A stretch of DNA of 64,000 bases, taken from Azolla caroliniana (lineage: Eukaryota > Polypodiophyta). Positions 1-12,535 of this stretch are shown here, piece by piece. The DNA lies in the NCBI GenBank assembly GCA_043228905.1, contig JBHGNT010000016.1:17670001-17734000 (forward strand), written 5' to 3'. Under the pieces are notes generated by a model, which saw nothing but the letters and a program-made list of their open reading frames with translations, made no database searches and was not told where the DNA came from. The first letter of the stretch is position 1. The number at the start of each line of letters is the position of its first letter. The translations under genes were made by a program, and so were the position numbers.

Positions 1-58
1 AACAAACAAACAAACAAATAAATAAAGACATGAATAAATAGATAAATAGACAAATAGA

Positions 59-93
<35 letters not shown>

Positions 94-150
94 ATAGATA
101 AATAGACAAATAGATAAATAAATAAATAGATAAATAAATAAATCGATAAA
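1..150. repeat. (AAAT)n / (GATA)n low-complexity tract
   Basis: The window opens with AAAT and AATA tetranucleotides interrupted by GATA-type units. No coding potential is visible. Confidence 0.9.
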
Positions 151-318
151 AACTAAAAAAGATTTATCTGGATTTTCTTGTGGGAAAAAAAAAGGATTTT
201 AATAAATACATAAATGTAAAGCGCGTGCTGAGCTGGCATCGATGGAGCAGCAGCGCCAGCTGGACCCCATCTCTTCTCTCTCTCTCTCTCGCTCTCTCGC
301 CCTCCCCAGCCAGAGCTG

Positions 319-566
319 ACGTGTCGCCCTCCCATTCGCCCGAGCCGCTGCCACCTCCCCCGCCGACGTGGCGTGAGTACGGCCCCTCCGTGACGTGGCA
401 CGCTCCCCGAGGGGGGGCCAGCTGGCCGGGGTGGCGCTGCGGGCGTGGCAGAGGCCCGCCGCCAGCTGTCTGTGGCTGGTCCGACGTGGCAGGAGACGTG
501 GGGGTGGCACTGCCGACGTGGCGGTGACGTGGAGGGTGGCGCTGCCGACGTGGCGGTGACGTGGCG
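319..566. promoter_or_regulatory. Cluster of ACGTG (G-box/ABRE-like) elements
   Basis: Nine ACGTG cores lie within 250 bp. ACGTGTC is at 319, ACGTGGC at 366, 393, 484, 516, 548 and 559, and variants ACGTGGG and ACGTGGA are at 496 and 527. The stretch is GC-rich in an AT-rich neighbourhood. ACGTGGC and ACGTGTC are the classical cores bound by plant bZIP factors in abscisic-acid and stress responses. The cluster lies about 1.2 kb upstream of the FRA8-like start codon, so it could be its distal promoter, but it could equally serve a gene to the left of the window. Part of the regular spacing may reflect local tandem duplication of the unit around ACGTGGCGGTG. Confidence 0.5.
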
Positions 567-619
567 GTCCGACACGGCAGTCGAGTTGGCATCCAGCTGG
601 AGGGGCCATTAACCGTCTC

Positions 620-893
620 TTCTTCTTCTGCACCGTTCTTCTGCCTGTCTGTCTGTCTGTCTGCTTCTGCTTCTGCTTCTTCTTCTTCTTCTTCTTCTTC
701 TTCTTCTTCTTCAAAAATGGTGCAGACAGACGCCTGCAGAAGAACCAAACCCTAGGAAGCGCTCCATGGCTTCTTCCTTCCTCCTTCTTCTCTGAATTCC
801 TTCCTTCCTTCCTTCCTTCCTTCCTTTCTTCTTCTTCTTCTTCTTCTTCTTCTTCTTCTTCATCTTCTTCTTCTTCTTCTTCTTCTTCTTCTG
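620..893. repeat. (TTC)n and (TTCC)n pyrimidine tracts
   Basis: There are two TTC arrays (about 677-711 and 828-891), a GTCT run near 645-662 and a TTCC run near 795-823. They probably lie in the promoter or 5' UTR of the downstream FRA8-like gene, where such pyrimidine tracts are common in plants. The reverse strand reads as poly-Lys and poly-Glu ORFs, which are artefacts of the repeat. Confidence 0.85.
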
Positions 894-1097
894 TGCGCTG
901 CCCCTCCTGCGTGGTTCCTTCCTCGGGAACCCCCTCCCCTCCCCTCCATACCCTACCCTAACTCTCCATCTCCTTCTTCCTCTCTCATAACGCGCCTGCA
1001 CGCCGTCAAAAGGATCCATCGATCGATCAGCAGAACTTCCTCTCCCTCCCTTTCTGCTCTGAGAACGCAGCATCCTGCCAAAAACCTCGGAGCTTCC

Positions 1098-1134
<37 letters not shown>

Positions 1135-1560
1135 GCCTAGACTTTTTTTGGTGTATACTGGACTCTTCCAACTAGTAACCTCTAGAAGCTCTTGAAGCTT
1201 CCATCGCCCTACTGTACTCTTTGAACTTTGCGTCTTGCAGGAGCTTGGAAGCTTCCAGTGTCTCTCTGCCATATGTATGTATATACGTACCTGTTGGTGA
1301 AACTGTTTTGGAATATCGACGAAGCTAAGAGAGTGTGAAGAAGAACCTGTTGCTGCATTACTGTAGCAATTGATCGCCATAGCATGCAAAAGCTCGACAG
1401 CTTCCACTATTTCTGTCACATCTCTCTCTCTCCCCTGTATTCTTCTTCCTTCCTTCCTCCCTTTTCTGTGGTACTGAAACATAGGACTAGCTCTTCTCTG
1501 CTTATCTTCCAGGCAGTAGTACCTCGGCAATTGGATACCTTCAACCTCTCATAATTTCTG

Positions 1561-1598
1561 ATATATATATATATATATATATATATCTATATATATCT
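1561..1598. repeat. (AT)n microsatellite
   Basis: A run of AT dinucleotides interrupted by TC, about 150 bp upstream of the FRA8-like start codon. Confidence 0.85.
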
Positions 1599-1738
1599 CC
1601 CTCTCCACTGTGTTTAGCTCACATCTTCACTTTCATCTTTCGTCTGTGGTGCTGATTGCATTAAACGCTGGACTAACAAAGAAATCGTCACCTGCACATG
1701 CACTGTGTGCGAATTCACTGTTTTGAACGGATTTTATC

Positions 1739-4700
1739 ATGAGGATGATTAACACAGAGAGAAATGTTGTACGATCAGGAGGATTTCTCAAAGACAGGCA
1801 AGGTCTAGTGGGAATTATGGATTCTCATGAAATGTCGTTGTCGTCTCCATCCAAATCCTCCAAGCCTTTGATGAACAAATTACAGTCTCGAACTAATGGA
1901 GGAGTCTGTTTATCAGACATCAACACACAGAATTACACTAGGCAGTGCTGGAAATCGTACACTACTCATTATGCGAAAGGAGGTCTTATACTCTCATCGT
2001 TTCTTCTATTTCTTCTTCTCTGTATCATGACACGAAGCACAGATTGGCAACTACCTTGCTTGTACAGTACAAATAGTGAAGCAGTGCAGTTAATTCCTCC
2101 CGTTTTGCAAGCTATAAAACCTCTTGCTCTGCAGGTTTCTGAAGATTCTTCTGATGAATCAAACAGACGACAAAGAAAAAGGCTTCTGGATCGTGAGCAT
2201 GATTTCGTTGCTCGCAAACTCAGTCCCAAGGTGGTGGTGATGGAGGACCAGAGAGACCATTCCCTTCTCAAAACCTCTGTGGCAGACAATGACGGTATGC
2301 CTTATCATTGTTGTTTTCAAACGAATTGTTCCTGTTGATATATACTCAGTTATGATACTTGTCTATTGATCAAATGCTTAGCCAAAACTTGCCGGTTAAT
2401 TATTTTTTCCTTGCAAAATCTGATCGGTTGATTATTACTTTTGCTCATTGCATCATCATGATGTTAACTTTGTTTTTTCAAATATTGCGAGCTGCGTTGG
2501 CTCATCTTGTTTATGTAATCCCCTTCTTAATTTCTTGGAACATCATGATTGAAATCATCTTTCGCTGCACTGCTTTTATATCGATTTCTCAATTACTGGC
2601 AGGGACAAAATGTGTTGCATGAGTTTGTCCTTAATCACTTGCAATTGATTCGTGTTCTCTCTATGCAGCTATATTAAGCTCAAACCCTCTCGGATTAACC
2701 AGCAACGTGAAGATCTTTGTTTATGACTTGCCGTCAAGGTTCAATGAAGATTGGCTAACCGACAGTCGATGCGCAAACCATCTATTTGCAGCAGAAGTTG
2801 CGATCCATAAGCGATTACTCAACAGCTCAGTGAGGACATCCAAGCCATCAGAAGCGGATTTCTTCTTCATGCCACTTTACTTATCGTGTAACTTCAATAC
2901 ATCCACTGGGTTTCCATCGTTAGGTCATGCTCGCTCACTGATGCGATCAGCGGTGAAGCTTGTGTCTCATGATTTGCCCTTCTGGAATCGAAGTAAAGGA
3001 AAAGACCACATCTTTGTTGCTACTCATGACTATGGAGCATGCTTCCACACCATGGTAGTTATTTTCCTTACTCCTTATGTTGTTTCCATTGTTGCTCAAT
3101 CTGTTATTAGTGTGCACGTATTGAGAATTCCTATAAGCAACGCAACAGCAAACATATTGGGCGAGATGTGCATGAGCTTTAGGATCACACCATTGTGTTT
3201 ATGTTTTTTCAAATATATCATGCATAATTTGTGGGGATGTCTTATTAACTCTTGTATAATGTATTTATACAATGCTTGACCTTGTATGACCTGGCTTATG
3301 TGTTCCATTATCATTATGCCTAGTTCTGCGCCAGTGTGCATCTGAAGATTAAGGCATTTTGCATTAAGCTGGCTGTTGGAGCCGGTGATAAAATGTGAAA
3401 CCCCATTTTTGGATTCAAACGAAGCCTAGTATTATTCTACGACTTATGGCTTGCATTAAATGTTGCAGATATGTTTAAGCTTCCATAGCTGATGCAGAAG
3501 GGTTTCATGATTGATTGCTAATAAATGTAGAACTGATTAAGTGGAGGAATTTGAGTTTCTATGTTTGGATTTGAAAGTTTTCATGACTGTATTCCAAGTT
3601 TATTGTGGAAGCTGATTGATTGCTAATAAATTTTGAACCGATTAAGAAGAGGAATTTGAGATTCTATATTCGGATTTGAACATTTTCATGACTGAATGCC
3701 AAGTTTAAGTGGAAGATTACCTTGGGTTTCAAAATTGAATGCTTTGGACCTTCAGCTTACTGTTCTGATTATATTGTTCACAGGAAGACATGGCTATTGC
3801 AGCAGGGATTCCGAGCTTCCTTCAGAAGTCCATAATTTTGCAGACCTTTGGGCAAACTAATCACCATGTTTGCCAAGCAAATAACTCTATACAAATCCCT
3901 CCGTTTGTGCCTCCTTCTTCAATTGATACAGAATGGCTTCCAGAGAAGCAGCATAGGAATATCTGGGCCTATTTCCGTGGTAAAATTGAACTTCATCCGA
4001 AAAACGTCAGTGGTAGAATTTATAGCAGGTGTGTACAGAAGTCAGACTTTCTTTTCTTGATTTAGACAGGTAGAGCTTCTTTTTCGAATCGATGTTTTGA
4101 TGAATGAATTAAAACAATCTTGGCATTAATGAGTGTATCAGAAGGATATTGGCATTTTTTAATGGGTATAAAAAAGATGACGGTATCAATTAATGTAGAA
4201 AGATGTTAGCATGGATGAATTTGCTAGAAATATATTGAAATGGATGAACGTATTAAAAATCTGATGCGATTGACAAATGTATCAGAAAGATGCCTGCATT
4301 GAGGATGTAGTTAAATGTTGTCCTTGATGTCTGAGCTGATGAATGTAATTGAATGATGTCTGGGTTGATGAAAGTATTGGAAACTTGCTTTGAAGGAGTT
4401 TGGGTGAAACTTCTGGCTGAGAATGTTTTGATGAATGAATTCGTGAATATTACTGTCATCGATGAAATGCATTAGAAAGATGTTTCCATGGTTGTCACTG
4501 ATTACAGTACCCATAACATTCTAATGACTACTCTGTTTTGCTGACAATTATTGTTCTTGCTATTTGTTGTCAACAGGGGCATTCGATCGACAATATGGCA
4601 AAAATTCCGACACAATCATCGATTTTTTATTGAGAGGACAAGATCACCAGATTATCATGAAGAGTTAAAAAGGTCAACATTTTGCCTGTGCCCTCTTGGA

Positions 4701-5039
4701 TGGGCCCCATGGAGTCCTCGAATTGTCGAATCAGTCATTTTTGGATGTGTTCCTGTCATCATTGCAGATAAGATTATACTGCCCTATTCACACATAATAG
4801 ACTGGTCAAAGATTTCCATTAGTGTGGCAGAGAAAGACGTGGGAAAGTTGGGCAAGATTTTGAACAAGATTTCAACCACTAACCTGACTGACATTCAACA
4901 AAACCTATGGAATCTAGAGTATAGAAAAGCTTTGTTGTACATGGATCCCATCACAAAGGGGGATGCGACATGGCAAGTTTTTGAGCTATTGTCTAGAAGG
5001 CTCAACACCAGCAACTCAAATAGATACTTAACTGCTTAA
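1739..5039 (+). CDS. Xylan glucuronosyltransferase, GT47 exostosin family (FRA8/IRX7/F8H-like), four exons
   Basis: Proposed exons are 1739-2294, 2669-3054, 3784-4028 and 4577-5039. All introns are GT-AG and the exons total 1650 nt, giving 549 residues with every phase matching. Residues 81-97 form a single hydrophobic anchor, fitting a type II Golgi protein. From about residue 199 the GT47 domain starts with KIFVYDLPSRF, followed by DHIFVATHDYGACFHT, EDMAIA, SIILQTFG, IWAYFRGKIELHPKNVSG and FCLCPLGWAPWSPR. The C-terminus has GDATWQV. This series is characteristic of FRA8/IRX7/F8H, which act in making the reducing-end primer or glucuronic acid side chains of secondary-wall glucuronoxylan. The N-terminal region before the anchor (about 80 residues) is longer than I expect for Arabidopsis FRA8. 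An alternative downstream Met at residue 27 (MDSHEM) is possible. No stops or frameshifts are seen, so the gene looks functional. Confidence 0.92.
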
Positions 5040-8000
5040 AACAGGATTGATTTCATACAAGATCATTATATACATTCATCCAAATTCTTTCTAAACTCGT
5101 GCTTATTTATCCAAGACAGTAAAGTGAGTAAAACCATTACCATGATCATCCCAGATGGAGCAAACTAGATCAGAAATCCATTGTTACTCGCAAGGAGTTA
5201 GTCAGTCAGTTACATTGCTTTGTTAATAGATAGGTCAGGAATCCATTTTTATCTGATTTTTTTTCCTGGGTGAAGTTAGTGGTGCTATTTTTTGTTGCAT
5301 GATTAGTCTGCAAATAAGAACACATCAAAGAAGCGCTTTTGAGGATGGGCCATGTAAGTGATACATATACATAATATATAAACATTTTGATTAGATACAT
5401 GGAGCCCTTGCTTTGGGAGAGAACACAGTGGCCAAAATTTCTCACTTGTTCTCAAAAACAGTTGAATGTTTAACTGTAAAATTTGTCATCAAAGGCTTCA
5501 TTGAAGTGTTGGCCCACTTGATGAAAATATTTCTAGATCCTTGACTAAGCAAAGGCCATCAAACACTATGAGTGACACACTGTCGCATGGAATGTGCGAT
5601 TTGAATGCACCAAAACAGATTGCTAAAGTAAACTTTGTTCTTTGATACAAGTTTTGCATCAAAGCATCAAAGGTTGGGTTGTGTGATTATAAGAAGGAAG
5701 GTATGAGCAACAGAAGGACAATGTTATCAAATTCCCACATGATCATTGAAGGCCCAATGTGTGTATTTGTGCATTGCCATAGTGTTAATTGTATACATGG
5801 TCAAGTGGAAGATAATGAAAGGGCCAAATGGAAGCTGTTGAATGGTGTTGATATACACCAGTGTAAGTTTTTTTTGATGGTCATCAGTTCATTGATATTA
5901 TTCATGTCTCAATATTGTAACGTGACATGCTTGTAGTTTTTCGTGCACTAATGTGCTTTGTTGTATGTTCAAGGTTCAAGAGTTTGGTCTAAAAATTGTG
6001 TACTTGTATAGATGTTTTGTGGTTGGTTATACTCACACATGGAATGGAACCCTTTTGATAAATCTCTGCTTTTGAAAACACCATCTGACTCGGAAGAAAA
6101 ACATCGGTCATCATCATAACTCGGCTTGAATTCCTTAAAGGACCAAAAAATGATGGCATGGATGCTCGAATCTCATTAAGATTCTAACTAAAATAGCATC
6201 ACTACTTGGTGTAGCTCAATCCAAATGTTTGTTAAGAACAATGACCTCACATTTAGTGGGGGAAATATTTTGTTATAAATATGGAGAGGTAGGGGTATGT
6301 TTAGCATGGCAAAAATAATGATTTCCATGCAAACAAGCCTAACAATCCAAAGGATGAGTGTGGATTGGCATGATTGTTAACGTGACTTGTGCGTATATCA
6401 CTCTATTTACTAGTAATATATGTACATGTACCATGAGGGCTGCAAGTTACAAGTATAAAGATAAATGTGTGCATGGATACACAAAGCTATTGATTAATAT
6501 GAGCATTTTGTGCCACAAATTTGGTTCATGAAGTCAACTTGTGAAGGTTGGTTTGTATATAACGTGTTGTTTTCATTTAAAAAGCAAAAGTGTCAAGACG
6601 CTAGGATGGAAGACCATAGAAATGTGCCTATGAGATAATAAATAAATAGAGCATTTCCATCCTTGTCACAATGAAAAACCTCGAGTGCCTTGAAGGGACC
6701 ATTGTGTGCTACAAGGACACATTGTTTATCTAGTTCTGAGTCGGGGAAGTATAGAGTGGACAATGTAGCTTGTAACTTGTAGTTGTGACTCGTGAGCATT
6801 AGTGCATGTCCATTGCATGATAATCAATGCTCCTCACCTAGAGCTAATCTTAGGTAATGAAATGAAGGAGTTGACCAAGTAACCAGGTTTTAATATATTC
6901 TCTCAAAATTTGTGATTGATACACCAAAAAAGCTATCGAGTACTAGCACTTTTTACATGATGTGAAATTAAAGCACAAACTCTTTTATTTAGCCCATACT
7001 CACTTAGAGAGAATAAATAGCTGTTCTGGCGATAATTGATGAGTGAGTCCAATTTCTCGAAATATCGTGGGATGGCAAGTAAAAAGAGGTCGTATTTTTT
7101 TGATTAAAAGACGCTTAAATTATGACAAGAGGAATATTTCCTTTTATCTCTAATGGAACGGGGTAATCAACTTACATGGGAAGAATGATCACATCACCTT
7201 TTATATGGATGGTGACATTATTTATGGTTTGGTCATGGGCAAGAATAGCATATGACCATTAAATATGCATGCAATTAGACATGGCAACAAAACAATGGTC
7301 ACAAAAGAATCAAAGTAAAGCTAAGAGTATGGGTGGGGAACAAAACAAACCTTGCAATAACATTATTAAGAAGAACGACAAGGCAGTCATAAGTTATACT
7401 TCGTTCAATGAGAGGATTTTTTGTGTGATGAGTGAACAAAATCCGAAGAAACAAATAGGAGATTAGCAAGTAGATCACAAATCACTTGGAAAAGAATATG
7501 TGCTATTTGAACCATATCATATCCAACTATAAGAAGACCTAAGAGTACGATGAATGGTATAACAGTCCCCAACAAGCACCCACATATCGTTGAGGTATGC
7601 CAACGATGCACAACAACTTTGGATTGGAGTTGTCATAGATCTCCATTACAATAGGAAAGACAAAAATGTGTTGATTCCGGTTCAAATTGTCTTGTAAAAT
7701 TTGGTGAATATGAGTGACTAACAACACAAAATCCTATCTTACACATAGTTTCAACTTGATGAATCTCAAGCAAAAGAGACGAGATAGGTTGCAAAAGAAA
7801 TAGATATTTAGTGTCCATGCAATTGCAATACGGGAAGGATGGATGCCAAATTTTGGTGCAAGACAAATCGAGAATTTGAATGACTTCACAAATGATGCAA
7901 AAAGTGTCCACCCACCACAATAAAATAAGGTAGCAGTTGTTAAAATGGATTAAGTATGACAGATTCGAGAAGCTATACCCAAATAGCCAAAAGAACTCGC

Positions 8001-9395
8001 CTTTTGGGCTTTTAAACATTGAGAAAGGCTACAATCTTAGCATAAACACAACATTTTCGCAATAGTAAATTGTAAAATGCTAATGCCCTGAACAAAAGGT
8101 CTCTGTCTTAGCAAATAGATTCGAATTGAACCCAAGGGTCTGCACTGTCCCTTGTTATGTTCAGAAATGAAGAATAAAGGTTAATCGAAAGTAGGAGCTT
8201 ATTGTGATTGTGGGCACCAAAGTAGATTGGCGACAGAACCAAACTAATATACCAATATCATGATCAGAACTTAAAGTATAAAGGTAAAGTGCCAGTAAGA
8301 TCTTGTTGTCATTGTTTGTATGAATCAGCCTTCATAGATATGGTTGTTTCCCTACATCATGGCCATTTTCACATAGCCTGACTAGAATTTCCTATTCAAC
8401 TTCAAAATGGATTTGACTTGGATAACACTGTGACATCCACATGCTTATCCACATGCTTAACACAAAGCGTGTGAAACAATACCAAATAATGGCAAACAAC
8501 ACAGCAAAACAAAATCTGCATTATTTTGCTGTGTATTGTACCAAAACTCAACTGGAAACATATTTTGAGAGATGGGCTTCATGATAACCTTCAAGCAAAC
8601 TATACAACTCAACTAAGGTATATACTCTTCCCTTTATATCCTAGAAGGTATTAATGTAGAATGTAAATCAAGGATACTGGCCGACACAAGACAATGTGTT
8701 TTCAGAATTCACAAATTTAAACAAAATGCCATATGAACATGAGCTACACCCTCTCAAGTATAATACCAAACACCTCACTTTAAGTAAATAATTTTGCAAA
8801 GAAGAAACAACCAACAAACCCAATGCGAATAGTTACACTTAACTTTTCTTTCTTTTCTTGTTTTTGTATTTGATTTACTTTTTCAATTTACAGTTTCTCC
8901 AATTGTTTGTTTTCTACACAAAGCTCTCATTTTGAGCTTCCCCCCCCCCCCACTGTTATAAATGCCATGCAGTGGATCTCAAACAAAAAACTGAAGGCAT
9001 AGCCAAAACAGCGTATGTGCACAAAATAAAGGATCCTGCACCAATTTTCAATCTGTTTATTCAAACCCCAATTTCGGGTCCAAATTACTTCTTCATGCAT
9101 TTTGATTGAAATCAAAGCTGGTCTGGTTTTCGGAGTAATTGTTGAAGCAATTTGCATTTTGAATTCATTTTTGAGAAGTAATGCTACAAAACCACCATCA
9201 TAAGCCACATGAACCAACTATTAGTACATATTAATTATACAGCAAATACTACAGGCAAAACAAAGAGGTTGCTACTATATAAAGCTACATAAATACTGAT
9301 GACTATTGATAAACCGAGCGGACTATATCCAACATAAAAAACTAAAGATACAACAACATGAAACTGTCAGGCACGTACCATATCATATTAACCTA
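5040..9395. other. Gene-poor interval, no gene recognised
   Basis: AT-rich sequence with only short ORFs and no recognisable domain. The longest (about 7633-8019 minus, 128 codons) has no motif I know. It contains a C-run at 8941-8952 and a 10-bp perfect inverted repeat CACAGCAAAA at 8500-8509 and 8524-8533. The first few hundred bases should hold the 3' UTR of the FRA8-like gene. Confidence 0.6.
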
Positions 9396-9670
9396 CTAAA
9401 TATCAAGTGACTTCAGATCATTCACCAAACTGTCGGCACTCTCTACCCCATCATCAAGCGCACCTGTCGCAAGCACATTTCAACAACTAAAATCCAATTA
9501 TAAAAGAGTATAAACCCATCATAAAACTGTACACTAATGCAATGGTGAACCTTACGTGTCAAGTTTTAAAAACAAAAGGAAACATGACACTTCCTACACC
9601 AAATGATCAAGCAATATCAATGATTGGACCTTGGATTCAGCATAAAATAGATGCTACATACACCAAGGTT

Positions 9671-9705
<35 letters not shown>

Positions 9706-10329
9706 CTGAGCGACAAAAACACAACACAGTTACTGACTCATACATATCGATGAATGTTAGGAATCATCTACTTATATAAGGCCTTCAATTAACTCCAGAC
9801 AAGGCAACTAAGCAGACACACAAATATATCATTGACATACACACACACATGTATGTATGTATGTATGTATGTATGTATGTATGTGTATATGTATGTATGA
9901 TGTACAAGGCAACTAAGCAGACACACAAATATATCATTGAAATATATATACACACACAGATATGTATGTATGTATATGGTATAGATTAGTCGACCTTCTT
10001 GATAATACATTCTTCAGAATCTGACCTGTAATGCCCTCTTCCAAGGCGGAGCGGATCATTTCCTCGGCTTGATCCATCTCAGCAAGGTCGGCCTGGAGGT
10101 CCAAGAGGTCATCGACGGCATCCAGCTCATCCACGTCATCCAGCAGTACGTCCTCGCCATCGTTCCCGCAGTCGTAGCGGTCGCGGAGCCAATACTCACG
10201 GAATGCGGGGCAGGTGTGGACGAGGCGCCACCACTCGGGCGAGAAATCCTCAGCTTCCAGGAATGCAGCGGGGACGAAGAGGGGGGCGTTAGGGTTCAGG
10301 TATGAGAAGGGTCTACTCTTCACAGCCAT
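9396..10329 (-). CDS. ERD15-like PAM2-motif protein, two exons
   Basis: Exon 1 runs from 10329 down to 10026 and exon 2 from 9463 down to 9396. The intron has GT at 10025-10024 and AG at 9465-9464. Together they give 372 nt, 123 residues, in phase. Residues 9-23 are a PAM2 motif ([13 protein letters not shown]), the peptide that binds the MLLE domain of poly(A)-binding protein. It is followed by [11 protein letters not shown] (27-37), the signature of the ERD15/CID1 family of small acidic, dehydration-inducible regulators. The middle is very acidic ([18 protein letters not shown]). Exon 2 is predicted here from splice signals and phase and encodes a short acidic tail ending in LKSLDI. The acceptor is well supported by phase, but an additional or alternative last exon cannot be excluded. 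The gene has its own TATA box and a GAA-rich leader. Confidence 0.85.
9673..9969. repeat. Microsatellites and a 37-bp direct duplication inside the ERD15-like intron
   Basis: An (AT)n run lies at 9673-9702 and an ATGT/TATG array at about 9850-9897. The roughly 37-bp block around AAGGCAACTAAGCAGACACA occurs at about 9799-9835 and again at about 9904-9940, flanking the ATGT array. This suggests a local duplication together with array growth. Confidence 0.85.
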
Positions 10330-10377
10330 GAGGCTATATGTGGCAGATTCTGTACCCGTACCTGTACCTGTATGTGT

Positions 10378-10530
10378 TTCTTCAACTTCTTCTTCTTCTT
10401 CTGTGTTCTGTTCCTTCTTCTTCTTCGTCTTCTGTGTTCTGTTCCTTCTGCTTCTTCTTCTTCTTCTGTGTTCTGTTCCTTCTTCTTTTTCTTCTTCTTT
10501 TTGATCTTCTTCTTCTTCTTCTTCTTCTTC
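10378..10530. repeat. (TTC)n tract, GAA-rich leader of the ERD15-like gene
   Basis: TTC trinucleotides are mixed with four near-copies of TTCTGTGTTCTGTTCC. On the gene's strand this is a GAA-rich 5' UTR between the TATA box and the start codon. Translations on the plus strand are poly-Phe/Leu/Ser artefacts. Confidence 0.8.
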
Positions 10531-10537
10531 TCCTTCT

Positions 10538-10545
10538 TATTTATA
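10538..10545 (-). promoter_or_regulatory. TATA box of the ERD15-like gene
   Basis: TATAAATA on the minus strand, about 210 bp upstream of the start codon. Transcription would start about 30 bp further on, near 10510, giving a leader of about 180 nt. Confidence 0.6.
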
Positions 10546-11514
10546 GAGAATGCTTTTCACACACTTGGGCGGTTTCACACCTGACCTTCTTCTACTTCCT
10601 CTCAATGTATCAATCAAGACATTCGCTCGGAGGAACAAACTGATCATTGCATACTGCGCGCTACCTGCATACATCGTATCGGGCACGAAATCCTGAGCGA
10701 CACCAGCATATGTGGCCCGGCCCGCCCCCCTACCACACACGCTCTTTTGGAAAAATAAATAAACCGGAGATGAGCTTTACTTAAACGAAGTCCAATGTGT
10801 ATGCGCTTGTGCGAGTCAGTATCGGAGGGGGAAGAGGCCTCTCGTTGAAGGCTCACCCTCGAAGTCGGACGCTAAAGCGCCTCGACAAGGAGTGAACCAT
10901 CTTTGCTTGCTGCACGCACGAATTTGGGGCAATAGTTCTTCATATGGAACAACTCTCGACTTCGCACGATGGCTTGGCCAACCAACTAACACGACCGAAT
11001 GAGTAATATTGACTTCTCGACTTACTTGGTGATTTCCCATGGACCCTCGACTTCACACAATGGTTGACAGACGTGTATTGAATGTGCAAATTGGGGGAAC
11101 ACAATGATCGAAATGGATCAAGAGTCAGAAGATGAGCTTGAGCATCTCTAGGCCAAGCTAAAAGAAACCAATTGATTCGGCCACTAGAATGACAGTCTCT
11201 GCTACGCAACCTTGTTGAACTCATATTGGATCCACATCACCACCATTATCATCATTGCTACCATGTCCAACGTCATCACTACGATACTAGCTAACGGTAC
11301 AGACATAGACCACCTCGTCTATTTGACTACTAGTCTATTGATGATGAGCATTGATGGCCACACAACACTCTATATGTGCTCAACAATTAATCATATCATG
11401 GCTAGAAGCCCTCTCTTTATTTGATCATATCACCATTTAGTAGAATAGAGTGTAATTGCTTGCAAAAGGAATGGCTTATCGATTCTTATTTAGAAAGGAA
11501 AACGTAGATTACCA
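10546..11514. other. Intergenic, no gene recognised
   Basis: The part next to 10545 is presumably the upstream promoter of the ERD15-like gene. The rest has only short ORFs without recognisable domains. Confidence 0.5.
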
Positions 11515-11830
11515 CTTAGTTTAATGTTATTATTTAATTTGGCAAGGGGTGATAGAGTTGGAAAACATGGTGGTTTCACAATCTCAAAGGTCATTGGACT
11601 TTGTTGAGATGCGATTCTTGTTACACATTCGACCTAATTATGGGTTTATTTCATAGAAATGGTAGAGTATAATATTGATGTAGGGCCCCTTAAACTATGA
11701 GGAAGCATGAGCAACCATGTTTGTTTACAAGGGACTATTAATATCTTGTACTAATGCTTTGTGGAATTACTTCAATGGTTATTGTCAAAGGTTAAACAAA
11801 AGCAACATGTAACTAAGTTTGTACTTGGAT
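11515..11830 (+). mobile_element. Decayed 3' fragment of the LINE-B family
   Basis: The stretch around CCTAATTATGGGTTTATT and its flanks aligns by eye with the LINE at about 43985-44280, including the preceding TTAATTTGGCAAGGGGT-like block. It carries no open frame and is heavily mutated. Confidence 0.6.
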
Positions 11831-11929
11831 GGTACTTAGTAATCTTATGATGTTTTTGGCATTCTAAGTTTCCATTTCCAACAATCTATTAGGCAAAGTG
11901 TAGAAAAAGTGTTGGTTCATCTGGTTGAA

Positions 11930-12535
11930 CCGCTCCACGCCTGAAATATATATAAACTTGGATAAATAAAATACTCGGAACTTGATTATATATATATCCA
12001 AGCTCTTAAGTCTATCAAACAACTTCTCCCTAGGAACTGTGTCAAAGGCTTTGCGGAAGTCCACAAAGCAACGATATAATTTCTTCTTACGAGCCTTCGT
12101 TTGGTCAATTAAGCACCTAAGTGTGAAGATATGGTCAATAGTGGAGAAGGCTTGTCTAAAGCCAGCCTGCTCAGGTGCTCGAAGACTTAATGTTTCCATA
12201 TAATTGCTAAGCACCGCTTCCATTACCACACCATATAGTTTAATGGGCGTATGGCCTATCATAATGGTCCTATATGTATTTGGGTCCATTGGGTCCCCTC
12301 CTTTATGTATAGGGGCCACTATGTTCATGGTCCATTGTGGTGGAAAACCCTCGGCGAGGGTGCGGTTGAAGATTAGAGTGAGAAAGGGGGCTTGGCACTC
12401 TCGAGCATATATGATGTGCTCGGCTCGCAATCCTGTGTGGTCCATGGATTTCCTATGTTGTAATATTTTTATGACCTTCGTGACCCTAGATGTCGTGAAA
12501 AGTGTCCCCATGTTAGGTTGGGGTGTGGAAGGCAT
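11930..12535 (-). pseudogene. LINE-C reverse transcriptase, partial
   Basis: The open frame contains the RT blocks IVAPIHKGGDPMDPNTYR, GHTPIKLYG, EQAGFRQAFSTIDHIFTLR and CFVDFRKAFDTVPREKLFDR. These correspond to RT regions from the fingers up to the first catalytic Asp (in CFVDF). The frame then runs into unrelated sequence before the second catalytic box. It is a non-functional fragment. Confidence 0.85.

Noticed and set aside
153-755. Proline/serine- and lysine-rich ORFs on both strands
   Set aside because: They follow from GC-rich and TTC-repeat composition, with no domain and no splice support.
7405-8019. Overlapping minus-strand ORFs that might be a gene
   Set aside because: No recognisable motif, frames change repeatedly and no splice-consistent join was found.
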